Assembly (NCBI RefSeq): GCF_004358675.1
Contig: NZ_SMZO01000002.1
Location: 1 to 64,000 of the forward strand
Reading direction: 5' to 3'
Origin: Meridianimarinicoccus aquatilis
GTDB taxonomy: Bacteria > Pseudomonadota > Alphaproteobacteria > Rhodobacterales > Rhodobacteraceae
Length of the DNA stretch: 64,000 bases
In this document: piece by piece, positions 57,909-64,000 of the stretch
Position numbering within the stretch: the first letter of the stretch is position 1
Layout: every line of letters starts with the position of its first letter
Translations under genes and position numbers: made by a program
The notes under the pieces: generated by a model
Database searches by the model: none
What the model saw: only the letters and a program-made list of their open reading frames with translations
What the model was told of the DNA's origin: nothing

Positions 57909-58688
57909 ATGATGAAGACGCCGATGGATTATTGGAAGAATGGTGTGGACCTTTGGTTCCGCACGGCCGAAGCCCAGATGGAATTTGGGTTCCAAATGGT
58001 CAAAATGATGCCCAGCTGGGATGTGGCACTGAAGTCTGCGCGTGGTGTGCGCGACGACAAAGTCACCCTGAAAGCAACAACGTCGCGTGCCGCTCTGCGC
58101 GCGGTTCCCAAGCCTGTAGAACCCAAAGCTGCGACGCCGCGAAAGGCACCTGCAAAGCCCGCGGCCGTGAAACAGGCCAAAGCACCTGCGGCTGCAAAAG
58201 CCGCCCCGGCAGCAGCGCCCAAGGCCGCAGCCGTCGTGAACGCGTCCCCTGTTTCCGCGCCGAAGGAAGACGTTGCACCAGCCAAGACTGCTTCGAAGCC
58301 GACACCGGCGAAGCCTGCCGCCGCTAAACCCGCAGCCGCCAAAGCAGAGCCCGCAAAAGCGAAGCCAGCTCAAGCTGCAACGCCAGCCAAACCAGCGCCT
58401 AAACCGGCGGCACCCAAGGCAGTGAGCGCGGACACGGCAAAACCTGCCGCTATTCCGGCGGCCACCAAACCGGCCCCGCGTGTGCGCAAAGCGTCTACCA
58501 CAGCTGCAAAAGCTCCAACCAAAGCTGCTGCCAAGCCAACCGCCCCGAAAGCGGCGCCCGCAGCAACAAAAAGCGCCACCACCACAGCTGACGTTTCGGC
58601 CGCTGCGGCACCACGAAGCCGTCGCCGCCGTGCCCCGGCCACCTTAGGAATGCCGCCGAAAACTGATGAGCCCTCTGCCAAATCCTGA
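57909..58688 (+). CDS. Phasin-like protein with long Ala/Pro/Lys-rich tail
   Basis: 259 residues from ATG 57909, 9 bases after GGAG (an ATG at 57900 touches it). The first ~50 residues (MDYWKNGVDLWFRTAEAQMEFGFQMVKMMPSWD) look like a small amphipathic phasin-type domain. From ~70 on the chain is a low-complexity tail of alanine, proline and lysine with PAKPA-, AAKPA- and APK-type repeats and ends in RSRRRRAP. Such tails resemble histone H1-like DNA-binding proteins and granule-associated PhaF/PhaM-type proteins. It lies inside the urease cluster. Confidence 0.65.
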   Translation: MMKTPMDYWKNGVDLWFRTAEAQMEFGFQMVKMMPSWDVALKSARGVRDDKVTLKATTSRAALRAVPKPVEPKAATPRKAPAKPAAVKQAKAPAAAKAAPAAAPKAAAVVNASPVSAPKEDVAPAKTASKPTPAKPAAAKPAAAKAEPAKAKPAQAATPAKPAPKPAAPKAVSADTAKPAAIPAATKPAPRVRKASTTAAKAPTKAAAKPTAPKAAPAATKSATTTADVSAAAAPRSRRRRAPATLGMPPKTDEPSAKS

Positions 58689-58715
58689 GCTCGCGTTAAC
58701 GTTGGGATAAATGCC

Positions 58716-58727
58716 GCAGTGCAGCAT
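58716..58727. promoter_or_regulatory. TGC-rich element upstream of phasin-like gene 2
   Basis: GCAGTGCAGCAT, identical to 57425-57436; followed by TGCAAAA. It is 66-77 bases upstream of the ATG at 58793, suited to a promoter operator. Confidence 0.5.
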
Positions 58728-58792
58728 TGCAAAAATCCTAGTATACCTGAATACTGAAGCGTCTATCCCGTTTCAGTACTCAGGAGCATTTC

Positions 58793-59149
58793 ATGCCCGC
58801 TAAAAAGTCTTTCGACCCGTTCAACCTCGATTTGATGAATATGGCCACGCCAATTCAGACGTGGCAGGCGGGTGTGCAATTGGCCACAATGCTAGCCGAG
58901 GCACAAATGGTGGTCACCTTGCGCGTTCTTGGCCAACTTGGCCTATGGTCGGTCACAGCCGGTGAAAACGAACGCATGGTTTCCGAAAAGCCCGAAGCCT
59001 TTTTGAAATCGGCGAATGCAGTTATTTCAGCAGTGCATGCCGGAAAGCGCCCTGATCAGGTTCTGTCTGCGGCGGTCACGCCTTTGGGGCGCAAGACGCG
59101 ATCCAACATGCATCGTCTGGCAAAGCGCGGCCCCGGATTGCCCAAATGA
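58793..59149 (+). CDS. Small phasin-like ('antifreeze protein'-annotated family) protein
   Basis: 118 residues, preceded by CAGGAG. SFDPFNLDLMNMATPIQTWQAGVQLATMLAEAQMVVTLRVLGQLGLW then helical, charged remainder with a basic ending TRSNMHRLAKRGPG. Databases often label roseobacter relatives 'antifreeze protein' without evidence; amphipathic helices and co-location suggest polyhydroxyalkanoate granule association (inference). Follows the AKP-rich protein by 104 bases. Confidence 0.6.
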   Translation: MPAKKSFDPFNLDLMNMATPIQTWQAGVQLATMLAEAQMVVTLRVLGQLGLWSVTAGENERMVSEKPEAFLKSANAVISAVHAGKRPDQVLSAAVTPLGRKTRSNMHRLAKRGPGLPK

Positions 59150-59250
59150 TAGGCACTGATACGGTGAAGCGGCGCTGATCCCTTGCCCATGGGCGAAGTT
59201 CCGGCAAAGGTTGCGGTCACATAAACTGCACCGTCCCGAGGATGCCGCCG

Positions 59251-60960
59251 ATGCCCGCAACGATTTCCCGCGCCACTTATGCCGACATGTATGGCCCGAC
59301 AACGGGTGACAGGGTACGGCTTGCCGACACAGAACTGTTCATCGAGGTCGAGCGCGATCTCACAACGTATGGTGAAGAGGTTAAGTTTGGCGGCGGCAAA
59401 GTCATTCGCGACGGTATGGGGCAAAGTCAGGTCACACGCGCCGATGGCGCAGTTGACACTGTTATTACGAACGCGCTGATTGTCGACGTTTCGGGGATCT
59501 ACAAGGCCGATGTGGGTCTAAAGGGTGGGCGTATCGCGGCGATTGGCAAGGCCGGTAACCCCGATACACAGCCGGGTGTCGATATCGTCGTTGGTCCGGG
59601 CACCGAAATTATCGCAGGGGAAGGACGTATTCTTACCCCAGGCGGGTTTGACAGCCACATTCACTTCATTTGCCCGCAGCAGATCGACGACGCTTTGCAT
59701 TCTGGCCTTACAACCATGTTGGGCGGCGGCACCGGTCCTGCGCACGGGACCTTGGCGACAACGTGCACTCCGGGGCCGTGGCACATGGGCCGTATGCTTC
59801 AGGCAGCGGATGCCTTTCCGATGAATTTGGCCTTCGCGGGCAAGGGCAACGCATCTCTGCCAGGGGCGTTGGTCGAGCAGATCGAGGCCGGGGCCTGTGC
59901 GATGAAGTTGCACGAAGATTGGGGCACCACACCGGGAGCTATAGATTGCTGCTTGTCTGTTGCGGACGACATGGATGTTCAGGTGATGATCCATACCGAC
60001 ACGTTGAACGAATCTGGCTTCGTTGAAAACACGCTGGATGCCATCAAGGGCCGAACGATTCACGCATTTCATACCGAAGGGGCAGGCGGCGGGCATGCGC
60101 CCGACATCATCAAAGTGTGCGGCTCGTCGAACGTCATCCCGTCTTCGACGAACCCGACGCGGCCCTTCACGGTAAACACGCTGGAAGAGCATCTGGATAT
60201 GCTCATGGTGTGTCACCACCTCGACAAATCTATCCCCGAAGATGTGGCTTTTGCCGAAAGCCGGATCCGCCGCGAGACGATTGCCGCAGAAGATATTCTT
60301 CACGACATGGGCGCGTTTTCAATCATTGCCTCTGACAGTCAGGCAATGGGACGGGTTGGCGAGGTGATTATTCGCACGTGGCAAACCGCCCACAAGATGA
60401 AAGTGCAGCGTGGCCGACTCAGCGATGAGAGTGGCGAAAACGATAATGTCCGCGTTAAACGGTACATTGCGAAATACACCATCAACCCCGCGGTTGCTCA
60501 TGGGATCAGCCATGAAATCGGGTCCATCGCAGTCGGTAAACGCGCGGACCTTGTGCTGTGGTCGCCTGCCTTCTTTGGGGTGAAGCCTGAAATGGTTTTG
60601 CTTGGCGGGACAATCGCCTGTGCACAAATGGGCGACCCCAACGCATCCATTCCAACACCGCAGCCGGTTTATACGCGCCCGATGTTCGGTGCTTTTGGTC
60701 GATCACTTGAAGCATCCTCAGTGACGTTTGTCAGCGCGGCAGCGCAAGCGGCGGGAATCGGCAATAGCCTTGGTTTGCGCAAACAGACAGCCGAAGTGCG
60801 AGGCACACGCGGGATTGGAAAAGCCGATATGGTCATGAATGATGCAACGCCCGAGATTGAAGTAAATCCCGAGACCTATGAAGTCAGAGCCAATGGCGAG
60901 CTTTTGACCTGTGAGCCAGCCGCAGAACTGCCTATGGCGCAACGGTATTTCCTGTTTTGA
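59251..60960 (+). CDS. ureC: Urease alpha (catalytic) subunit
   Basis: 569 residues from ATG 59251, 9 bases after GAGG; ATG 59242 is too close to it. Nickel site intact: [11 protein letters not shown] (HxH), [15 protein letters not shown] (carbamylated lysine), [14 protein letters not shown] and DSQAMGR (aspartate). Flap with MVCHHLD. Hydrolyses urea to ammonia and carbamate. No ureE/F/G follow; the next gene is an unrelated surface protein, so maturation genes must lie elsewhere if active. Confidence 0.98.
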   Translation: MPATISRATYADMYGPTTGDRVRLADTELFIEVERDLTTYGEEVKFGGGKVIRDGMGQSQVTRADGAVDTVITNALIVDVSGIYKADVGLKGGRIAAIGKAGNPDTQPGVDIVVGPGTEIIAGEGRILTPGGFDSHIHFICPQQIDDALHSGLTTMLGGGTGPAHGTLATTCTPGPWHMGRMLQAADAFPMNLAFAGKGNASLPGALVEQIEAGACAMKLHEDWGTTPGAIDCCLSVADDMDVQVMIHTDTLNESGFVENTLDAIKGRTIHAFHTEGAGGGHAPDIIKVCGSSNVIPSSTNPTRPFTVNTLEEHLDMLMVCHHLDKSIPEDVAFAESRIRRETIAAEDILHDMGAFSIIASDSQAMGRVGEVIIRTWQTAHKMKVQRGRLSDESGENDNVRVKRYIAKYTINPAVAHGISHEIGSIAVGKRADLVLWSPAFFGVKPEMVLLGGTIACAQMGDPNASIPTPQPVYTRPMFGAFGRSLEASSVTFVSAAAQAAGIGNSLGLRKQTAEVRGTRGIGKADMVMNDATPEIEVNPETYEVRANGELLTCEPAAELPMAQRYFLF

Positions 60961-61091
60961 TCTCGTTTGGGGGCGTCAAGGTTTCGGCGTCGTTAAAGAT
61001 GACCCGAAAGTCATTAAGGATGTATTCAACCATTCATTGAGAGCGAAGGTATGAGGGGCCTATACGGAAGACACCAAAAGGAGTTTTCCGT

Positions 61092-61742
61092 ATGTTTTTG
61101 ACCAAGTCCCTCAAAGCCGCCGCTCTCGCGTCGGTCGTTATTGCAGCCCCAATTGCCGCCAAAGCCGCCAGCTATGTCGGTGAATTCTGGGATGCGTCCT
61201 CGTCCTTCAGCACGATCGCAGAGGCAAATGCCTTTGCTGATTCAAACACTGCAAGCGGCACATTCGTATCGACCGCCATCGACTATCCAGCGGGCAGCGT
61301 CGGTTCCGTTTCCGACAGCACATCGCTTGAGGATTTCCTGGGCGTTGATTTCGCAAGCTATGTCGGGACGTTGCCAACGTCGCTTTCGACCAGTGTTCTG
61401 CGCGTCTCCGGTACTTTTCTTCCCGGTGCAGGTCTCAAGACCTATTCGGTTGGGTCGGATGACGGCTTCTCGCTGATGCTGAATGGAACACAGATTTCCA
61501 GCCGGAGCGCGCCGCGCGGCTTTGGATACACCGCCGTTGACTATGATGCTGGCGCAGGTCCTGTCGACTTCGTGCTCACCTACTACGAAAACGGTGGTTT
61601 CACCGGCGTCGAGTTCAATATCGACGGCGTCGTCGTAGACAACAGCATCGCAGCCGCTTCTGTTCCGGTTCCTGCAGCTCTGCCCTTGCTTGCTGCTGGG
61701 CTTGGCGCGTTGGGTCTTTGGGGTCGTCGCAAGTCAGCGTGA
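61092..61742 (+). CDS. VPLPA-CTERM surface protein
   Basis: 216 residues. Signal peptide (LTKSLKAAALASVVIAAPIAAKA). C-terminal sorting signal VPVPAALPLLAAGLGALGLWGRRKSA: VPxPA motif, membrane helix and basic end, as processed by an exosortase. The body (FWDASSSFSTIAEANAFADS, SVGSDDGFSLMLNG, YYENGGFTGVEFNIDGV) is beta-rich and PA14-like. Probably an extracellular matrix or biofilm protein. The exosortase is not in the window. GGAG precedes the ATG. Confidence 0.88.
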   Translation: MFLTKSLKAAALASVVIAAPIAAKAASYVGEFWDASSSFSTIAEANAFADSNTASGTFVSTAIDYPAGSVGSVSDSTSLEDFLGVDFASYVGTLPTSLSTSVLRVSGTFLPGAGLKTYSVGSDDGFSLMLNGTQISSRSAPRGFGYTAVDYDAGAGPVDFVLTYYENGGFTGVEFNIDGVVVDNSIAAASVPVPAALPLLAAGLGALGLWGRRKSA

Positions 61743-61748
61743 TCCTAG

Positions 61749-61827
61749 CGTGTTCATAGAACACGTTTGAGATTTTCCAAGTATTCTCGTTGATGAGTGC
61801 AACGCCGCCGGGACCTCCCCGGCGGCG
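61749..61827 (+). terminator. Two tandem hairpins after the VPLPA-CTERM gene
   Basis: CGTGTTC (61749-61755) and GAACACG (61759-61765) around ATA, followed by TTTGAGATTTTCC; then a stronger CGCCGCCGGG (61803-61812) with CCCGGCGGCG (61818-61827), loop ACCTC, followed by ATTTCTTG. The second is a good rho-independent terminator. Confidence 0.75.
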
Positions 61828-61988
61828 ATTTCTTGTGCGCTATGCGTGCGGCAGCCTCGCCAAGCGTGCTTTATGAACCTCACTTTGAAGCTGGATTGAT
61901 TGGTAAAGCCGGGGTTTTCTGTTTGGTGACATTCTTCCGCTAGTCTTACCGTCGGAGGGGGACCCAACCGATCAGGAAAGGTTTCCAC

Positions 61989-62255
61989 ATGTCTGACACT
62001 ACCCACCTCAACATCGCCTTCGTCCCTGCGATTGAAAACGAAATAGATCAGTTTCTTGCGAGTGTTGGCTTCGGGTTCAACCCGAGCCACATGCGTAAAT
62101 TCGCTCGGCGTGACGCACTGCGTCTCAGCGCGAAGACCGATGCAGAACTTGCGCAATTGGGCATTACCCGGGCAGATATCCCCGCTTTTGTCTTGCGGCA
62201 CAAATTGCCGGGATATGCACCGATCTTGCGGCGACGAGCTTTGGTGGGGGACTGA
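61989..62255 (+). CDS. DUF1127-like small protein
   Basis: 88 residues from ATG 61989, preceded by GGAAAGG. C-terminal half RRDALRLSAKTDAELAQLGITRADIPAFVLR matches the DUF1127 pattern (LSDxELxDIGLxRxDI). DUF1127 proteins often are induced with sRNAs or on phosphate/stress changes; the N-terminal half is unusual (FVPAIENEIDQFLASVGFGF). The sequence lies 112 bases before lipA on the same strand. Confidence 0.6.
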   Translation: MSDTTHLNIAFVPAIENEIDQFLASVGFGFNPSHMRKFARRDALRLSAKTDAELAQLGITRADIPAFVLRHKLPGYAPILRRRALVGD

Positions 62256-62367
62256 AGTGTCCACGCAGCGCCCCTTGGTTATGTGACAGGTCGTCGGCTG
62301 CCATGCGGATTTGGCACAGGACAAATACCCTTTGCCGGACTATAACGTCGGGCAGAGGAGACCCAGA

Positions 62368-63318
62368 ATGCGCGATCTGAAAATTCCGGAGCAGCGACAC
62401 CCGGAGAAAGCCCACCGTCCGGTGAACCCGCAGCCCAAGAAACCATCGTGGATCCGCGTGAAAGCGCCGGTGTCTGATGGTTACAAAAAGACTGCCGCGA
62501 TCATGCGTGAACACAAGCTGACGACGGTATGTGAAGAGGCGGGTTGCCCCAACGCGGGTGAATGCTGGTCACAAGGTCATGCCACCATGATGATCATGGG
62601 CGAGATCTGCACACGCGGCTGTACTTTTTGCAACGTCGCTACTGGTCGGCCCGACACACTAGACGTGTTTGAACCCGGCCGTGTTGCGGATGCGGTTCAA
62701 AAGTTGGGGTTGAAGCATGTCGTAATCACGTCCGTTGATCGGGACGATCTGGATGATGGCGGGGCGGATCACTTTGCCCAAACCATTCGGGCGGTCCGTC
62801 ACCGTAGCCCGGACACGACCATCGAAATTTTGACACCCGACTTTTTGAAATGCGATCCTTCGGCATTGGAAACAGTGGTTGCGGCAAAGCCGGACGTGTT
62901 CAATCACAACCTGGAAACCGTTCCCGCGCTGTATCAAGAAGTGCGCCCCGGTGCCCGGTATTTCCATTCGCTCAGGCTGTTGCAGCGGGTTAAAGAGCTT
63001 GACCCGTCCATGTTCACTAAATCGGGTATCATGGTCGGCCTCGGTGAAGATCGCGTGCAAGTCTTGCAGGTCATGGATGACATGCGCTCTGCTGGAATCG
63101 ATTTCCTAACCGTTGGCCAGTATCTGCAGCCGACGCCGCAGCATCACCGCGTAGACAGGTTCATCACACCTGAAGAGTTCGAATCCTATGAGAAGTCTGC
63201 CTATAACAAGGGCTTCTTGATGGTTTCTGCGACGCCTCTCACGCGGTCCAGCTATCATGCTGGTGACGATTTTGCCCGCCTGCGCAGCGCGCGTCAGGCG
63301 AAATTGGCAAAGGGCTGA
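62368..63318 (+). CDS. lipA: Lipoyl synthase
   Basis: 316 residues from ATG 62368, preceded by GAGGAG; a TTG reading further upstream is rejected. Two [4Fe-4S] cysteine sets: [12 protein letters not shown] and the radical-SAM [10 protein letters not shown]. Also [33 protein letters not shown] and [11 protein letters not shown]. Inserts two sulfurs into octanoyl groups made by LipB (38156). Confidence 0.97.
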   Translation: MRDLKIPEQRHPEKAHRPVNPQPKKPSWIRVKAPVSDGYKKTAAIMREHKLTTVCEEAGCPNAGECWSQGHATMMIMGEICTRGCTFCNVATGRPDTLDVFEPGRVADAVQKLGLKHVVITSVDRDDLDDGGADHFAQTIRAVRHRSPDTTIEILTPDFLKCDPSALETVVAAKPDVFNHNLETVPALYQEVRPGARYFHSLRLLQRVKELDPSMFTKSGIMVGLGEDRVQVLQVMDDMRSAGIDFLTVGQYLQPTPQHHRVDRFITPEEFESYEKSAYNKGFLMVSATPLTRSSYHAGDDFARLRSARQAKLAKG

Positions 63319-63341
63319 GGGCCGTACAACGGCGCGGCCCT
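63318..63341. terminator. Hairpin between lipA and cytochrome c
   Basis: AGGGCCG (63318-63324) with CGGCCCT (63335-63341), loop of ten, between convergent genes (stops at 63318 and 63351). T-run is weak. Confidence 0.5.
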
Positions 63342-63350
63342 TGTGCCGCG

Positions 63351-64000
63351 TCAATCGGACGAAGGTGCGACGGCGGGCAGTGCCTTGAGGTAGGCTGTGA
63401 TCGCTTTTCGGTCTTCTTCAGGCAGCTTCGACAGGTTTTGCACCACGCGGGCCATGTGTCCGCCCGCTGAGTCGTAGTCGGGTGTGAAGCCAGTTCCAAG
63501 ATAATAGGCGATATCTGTGTCCGACCAGTCCAACGCGCCCGGCGTGATGTTTGGGATATTTCCCTTTCCGGTTGGATTGGGGGCACCGCCCATCCAGCGA
63601 TCTGCGATCAGGCCGCCAAACGCATCACGCGGCGTATGGCATTCCGCGCAATGACTCAGTGCTTCCACGAGATAACGTCCGCGCTCAAGTTCTGGGGTGT
63701 CAGCGTCCTGCGTGTGGAAGTCTGACGGAAGGTTCATCCATTTCCAGACTGCGACGCTGCGACGAATCGAGAAAGGAAAACTCAGTTCATGCGATTGGCT
63801 TGGCGCGTCTGATGCTGGCAGGGTTTGCATAAAAGCCCAAAGATCTGCGATGTCCTGATCGGTCATATGCGTATAGCTGGGATAGGGGAACGCAGGGTAA
63901 TAGTGCTGCCCTTGCGGGCTGACACCGTTGCGCAGGGCCGTGGCGAACTCGGCCAAAGTCCAGTTGCCTATCCCGACTGCGGCGTCCGGCGAAATGTTTG
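63351..64000 (-). CDS. Dihaem c-type cytochrome, 5'-truncated by window edge
   Basis: The frame is open to base 64000, so the N-terminus and first haem lie outside; a TTG at 63956 is not the true start. The visible part includes NWTLAEFATALRNGVSPQG and YYPAFPYPSYTHMTDQDIADLWAFMQTLP of domain one, and the second haem CxxCH as CAECHTPRDAFGG with a later methionine-bearing GHMARVVQNLSKLP. Resembles the cytochrome subunit of periplasmic alcohol/sorbitol-type dehydrogenases. Electron partner unknown. Confidence 0.88.
   Translation of the reverse strand, partial: NISPDAAVGIGNWTLAEFATALRNGVSPQGQHYYPAFPYPSYTHMTDQDIADLWAFMQTLPASDAPSQSHELSFPFSIRRSVAVWKWMNLPSDFHTQDADTPELERGRYLVEALSHCAECHTPRDAFGGLIADRWMGGAPNPTGKGNIPNITPGALDWSDTDIAYYLGTGFTPDYDSAGGHMARVVQNLSKLPEEDRKAITAYLKALPAVAPSSD

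Overview
The window reads as a chromosomal segment of an alphaproteobacterium of the Rhodobacteraceae (Roseobacter group). Supporting signs are the glyQ-DUF6446-glyS block, an aa3-type ctaD, ctaA and htpX, a ChpT-type phosphotransferase, an olsB/olsA ornithine-lipid pair, a VPLPA-CTERM surface protein, class IB GTP cyclohydrolase (FolE2), and GC-rich coding with ATGA-coupled genes. Most of the window is core housekeeping DNA; accessory material is limited.

Layout. 1-1.8 kb: 3' part of ftsY and an EamA exporter. 2.1-7.6 kb: an apparent insertion before yciB, with an AraC regulator facing a secreted amidohydrolase, a DUF3299 lipoprotein-like protein, an OprB-type porin and a broken metallophosphoesterase. 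7.8-15 kb: yciB, a GST, metZ, folE2, a tandem ABM-fold protein, a zinc-ribbon metallopeptidase and trkH. 15-26 kb: glyQ/glyS, a divergent PPDK-like protein, a SleB hydrolase, folB-folP, glmM, then a bidirectional terminator facing ilvC. 26.8-34 kb: two coupled Lrp regulators, a UbiH-like hydroxylase, a HAD nucleotidase, a GntR regulator converging on an MshEN-GT2 glycosyltransferase, and carA. 34-37 kb: yqeY, DUF2244 and ctaD. 37-39.4 kb: a gene-poor stretch with IS5 debris, tRNA-Leu(GAG), lipB and tRNA-Ser(CGA). 39.4-46 kb: rplU-rpmA-GNAT-obgE-proB-proA and chpT. 46-52.5 kb: olsB-olsA, a ThiE paralogue, a TrmJ-like methylase, ctaA, htpX and a PD-(D/E)XK-like protein. 52.6-56 kb: pyrC-pyrE-dnaB. 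56.2-61 kb: ureD-ureA-ureB-(two phasin-like genes)-ureC. 61-64 kb: VPLPA-CTERM protein, a DUF1127-like protein, lipA and a partial dihaem cytochrome c.

Functional links. lipA and lipB (lipoate), ctaA and ctaD (haem-copper oxidase), folE2/folB/folP (folate) and pyrC/pyrE/carA (pyrimidine) are all present but mostly dispersed. Urease structural subunits and UreD are here, but ureE/F/G do not follow ureC within the window.

The most unusual signals are regulatory. Two arrays of four heptamers at exact 11-bp pitch lie before yciB and between tRNA-Leu and lipB. A shared TACCGTGGTA element precedes both the GntR gene and the neighbouring glycosyltransferase. TGC-rich repeats sit inside the urease cluster next to the phasin-like genes. 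The PPDK-like protein keeps its phosphohistidine and PEP/pyruvate motifs but seems to have lost ATP-grasp residues.
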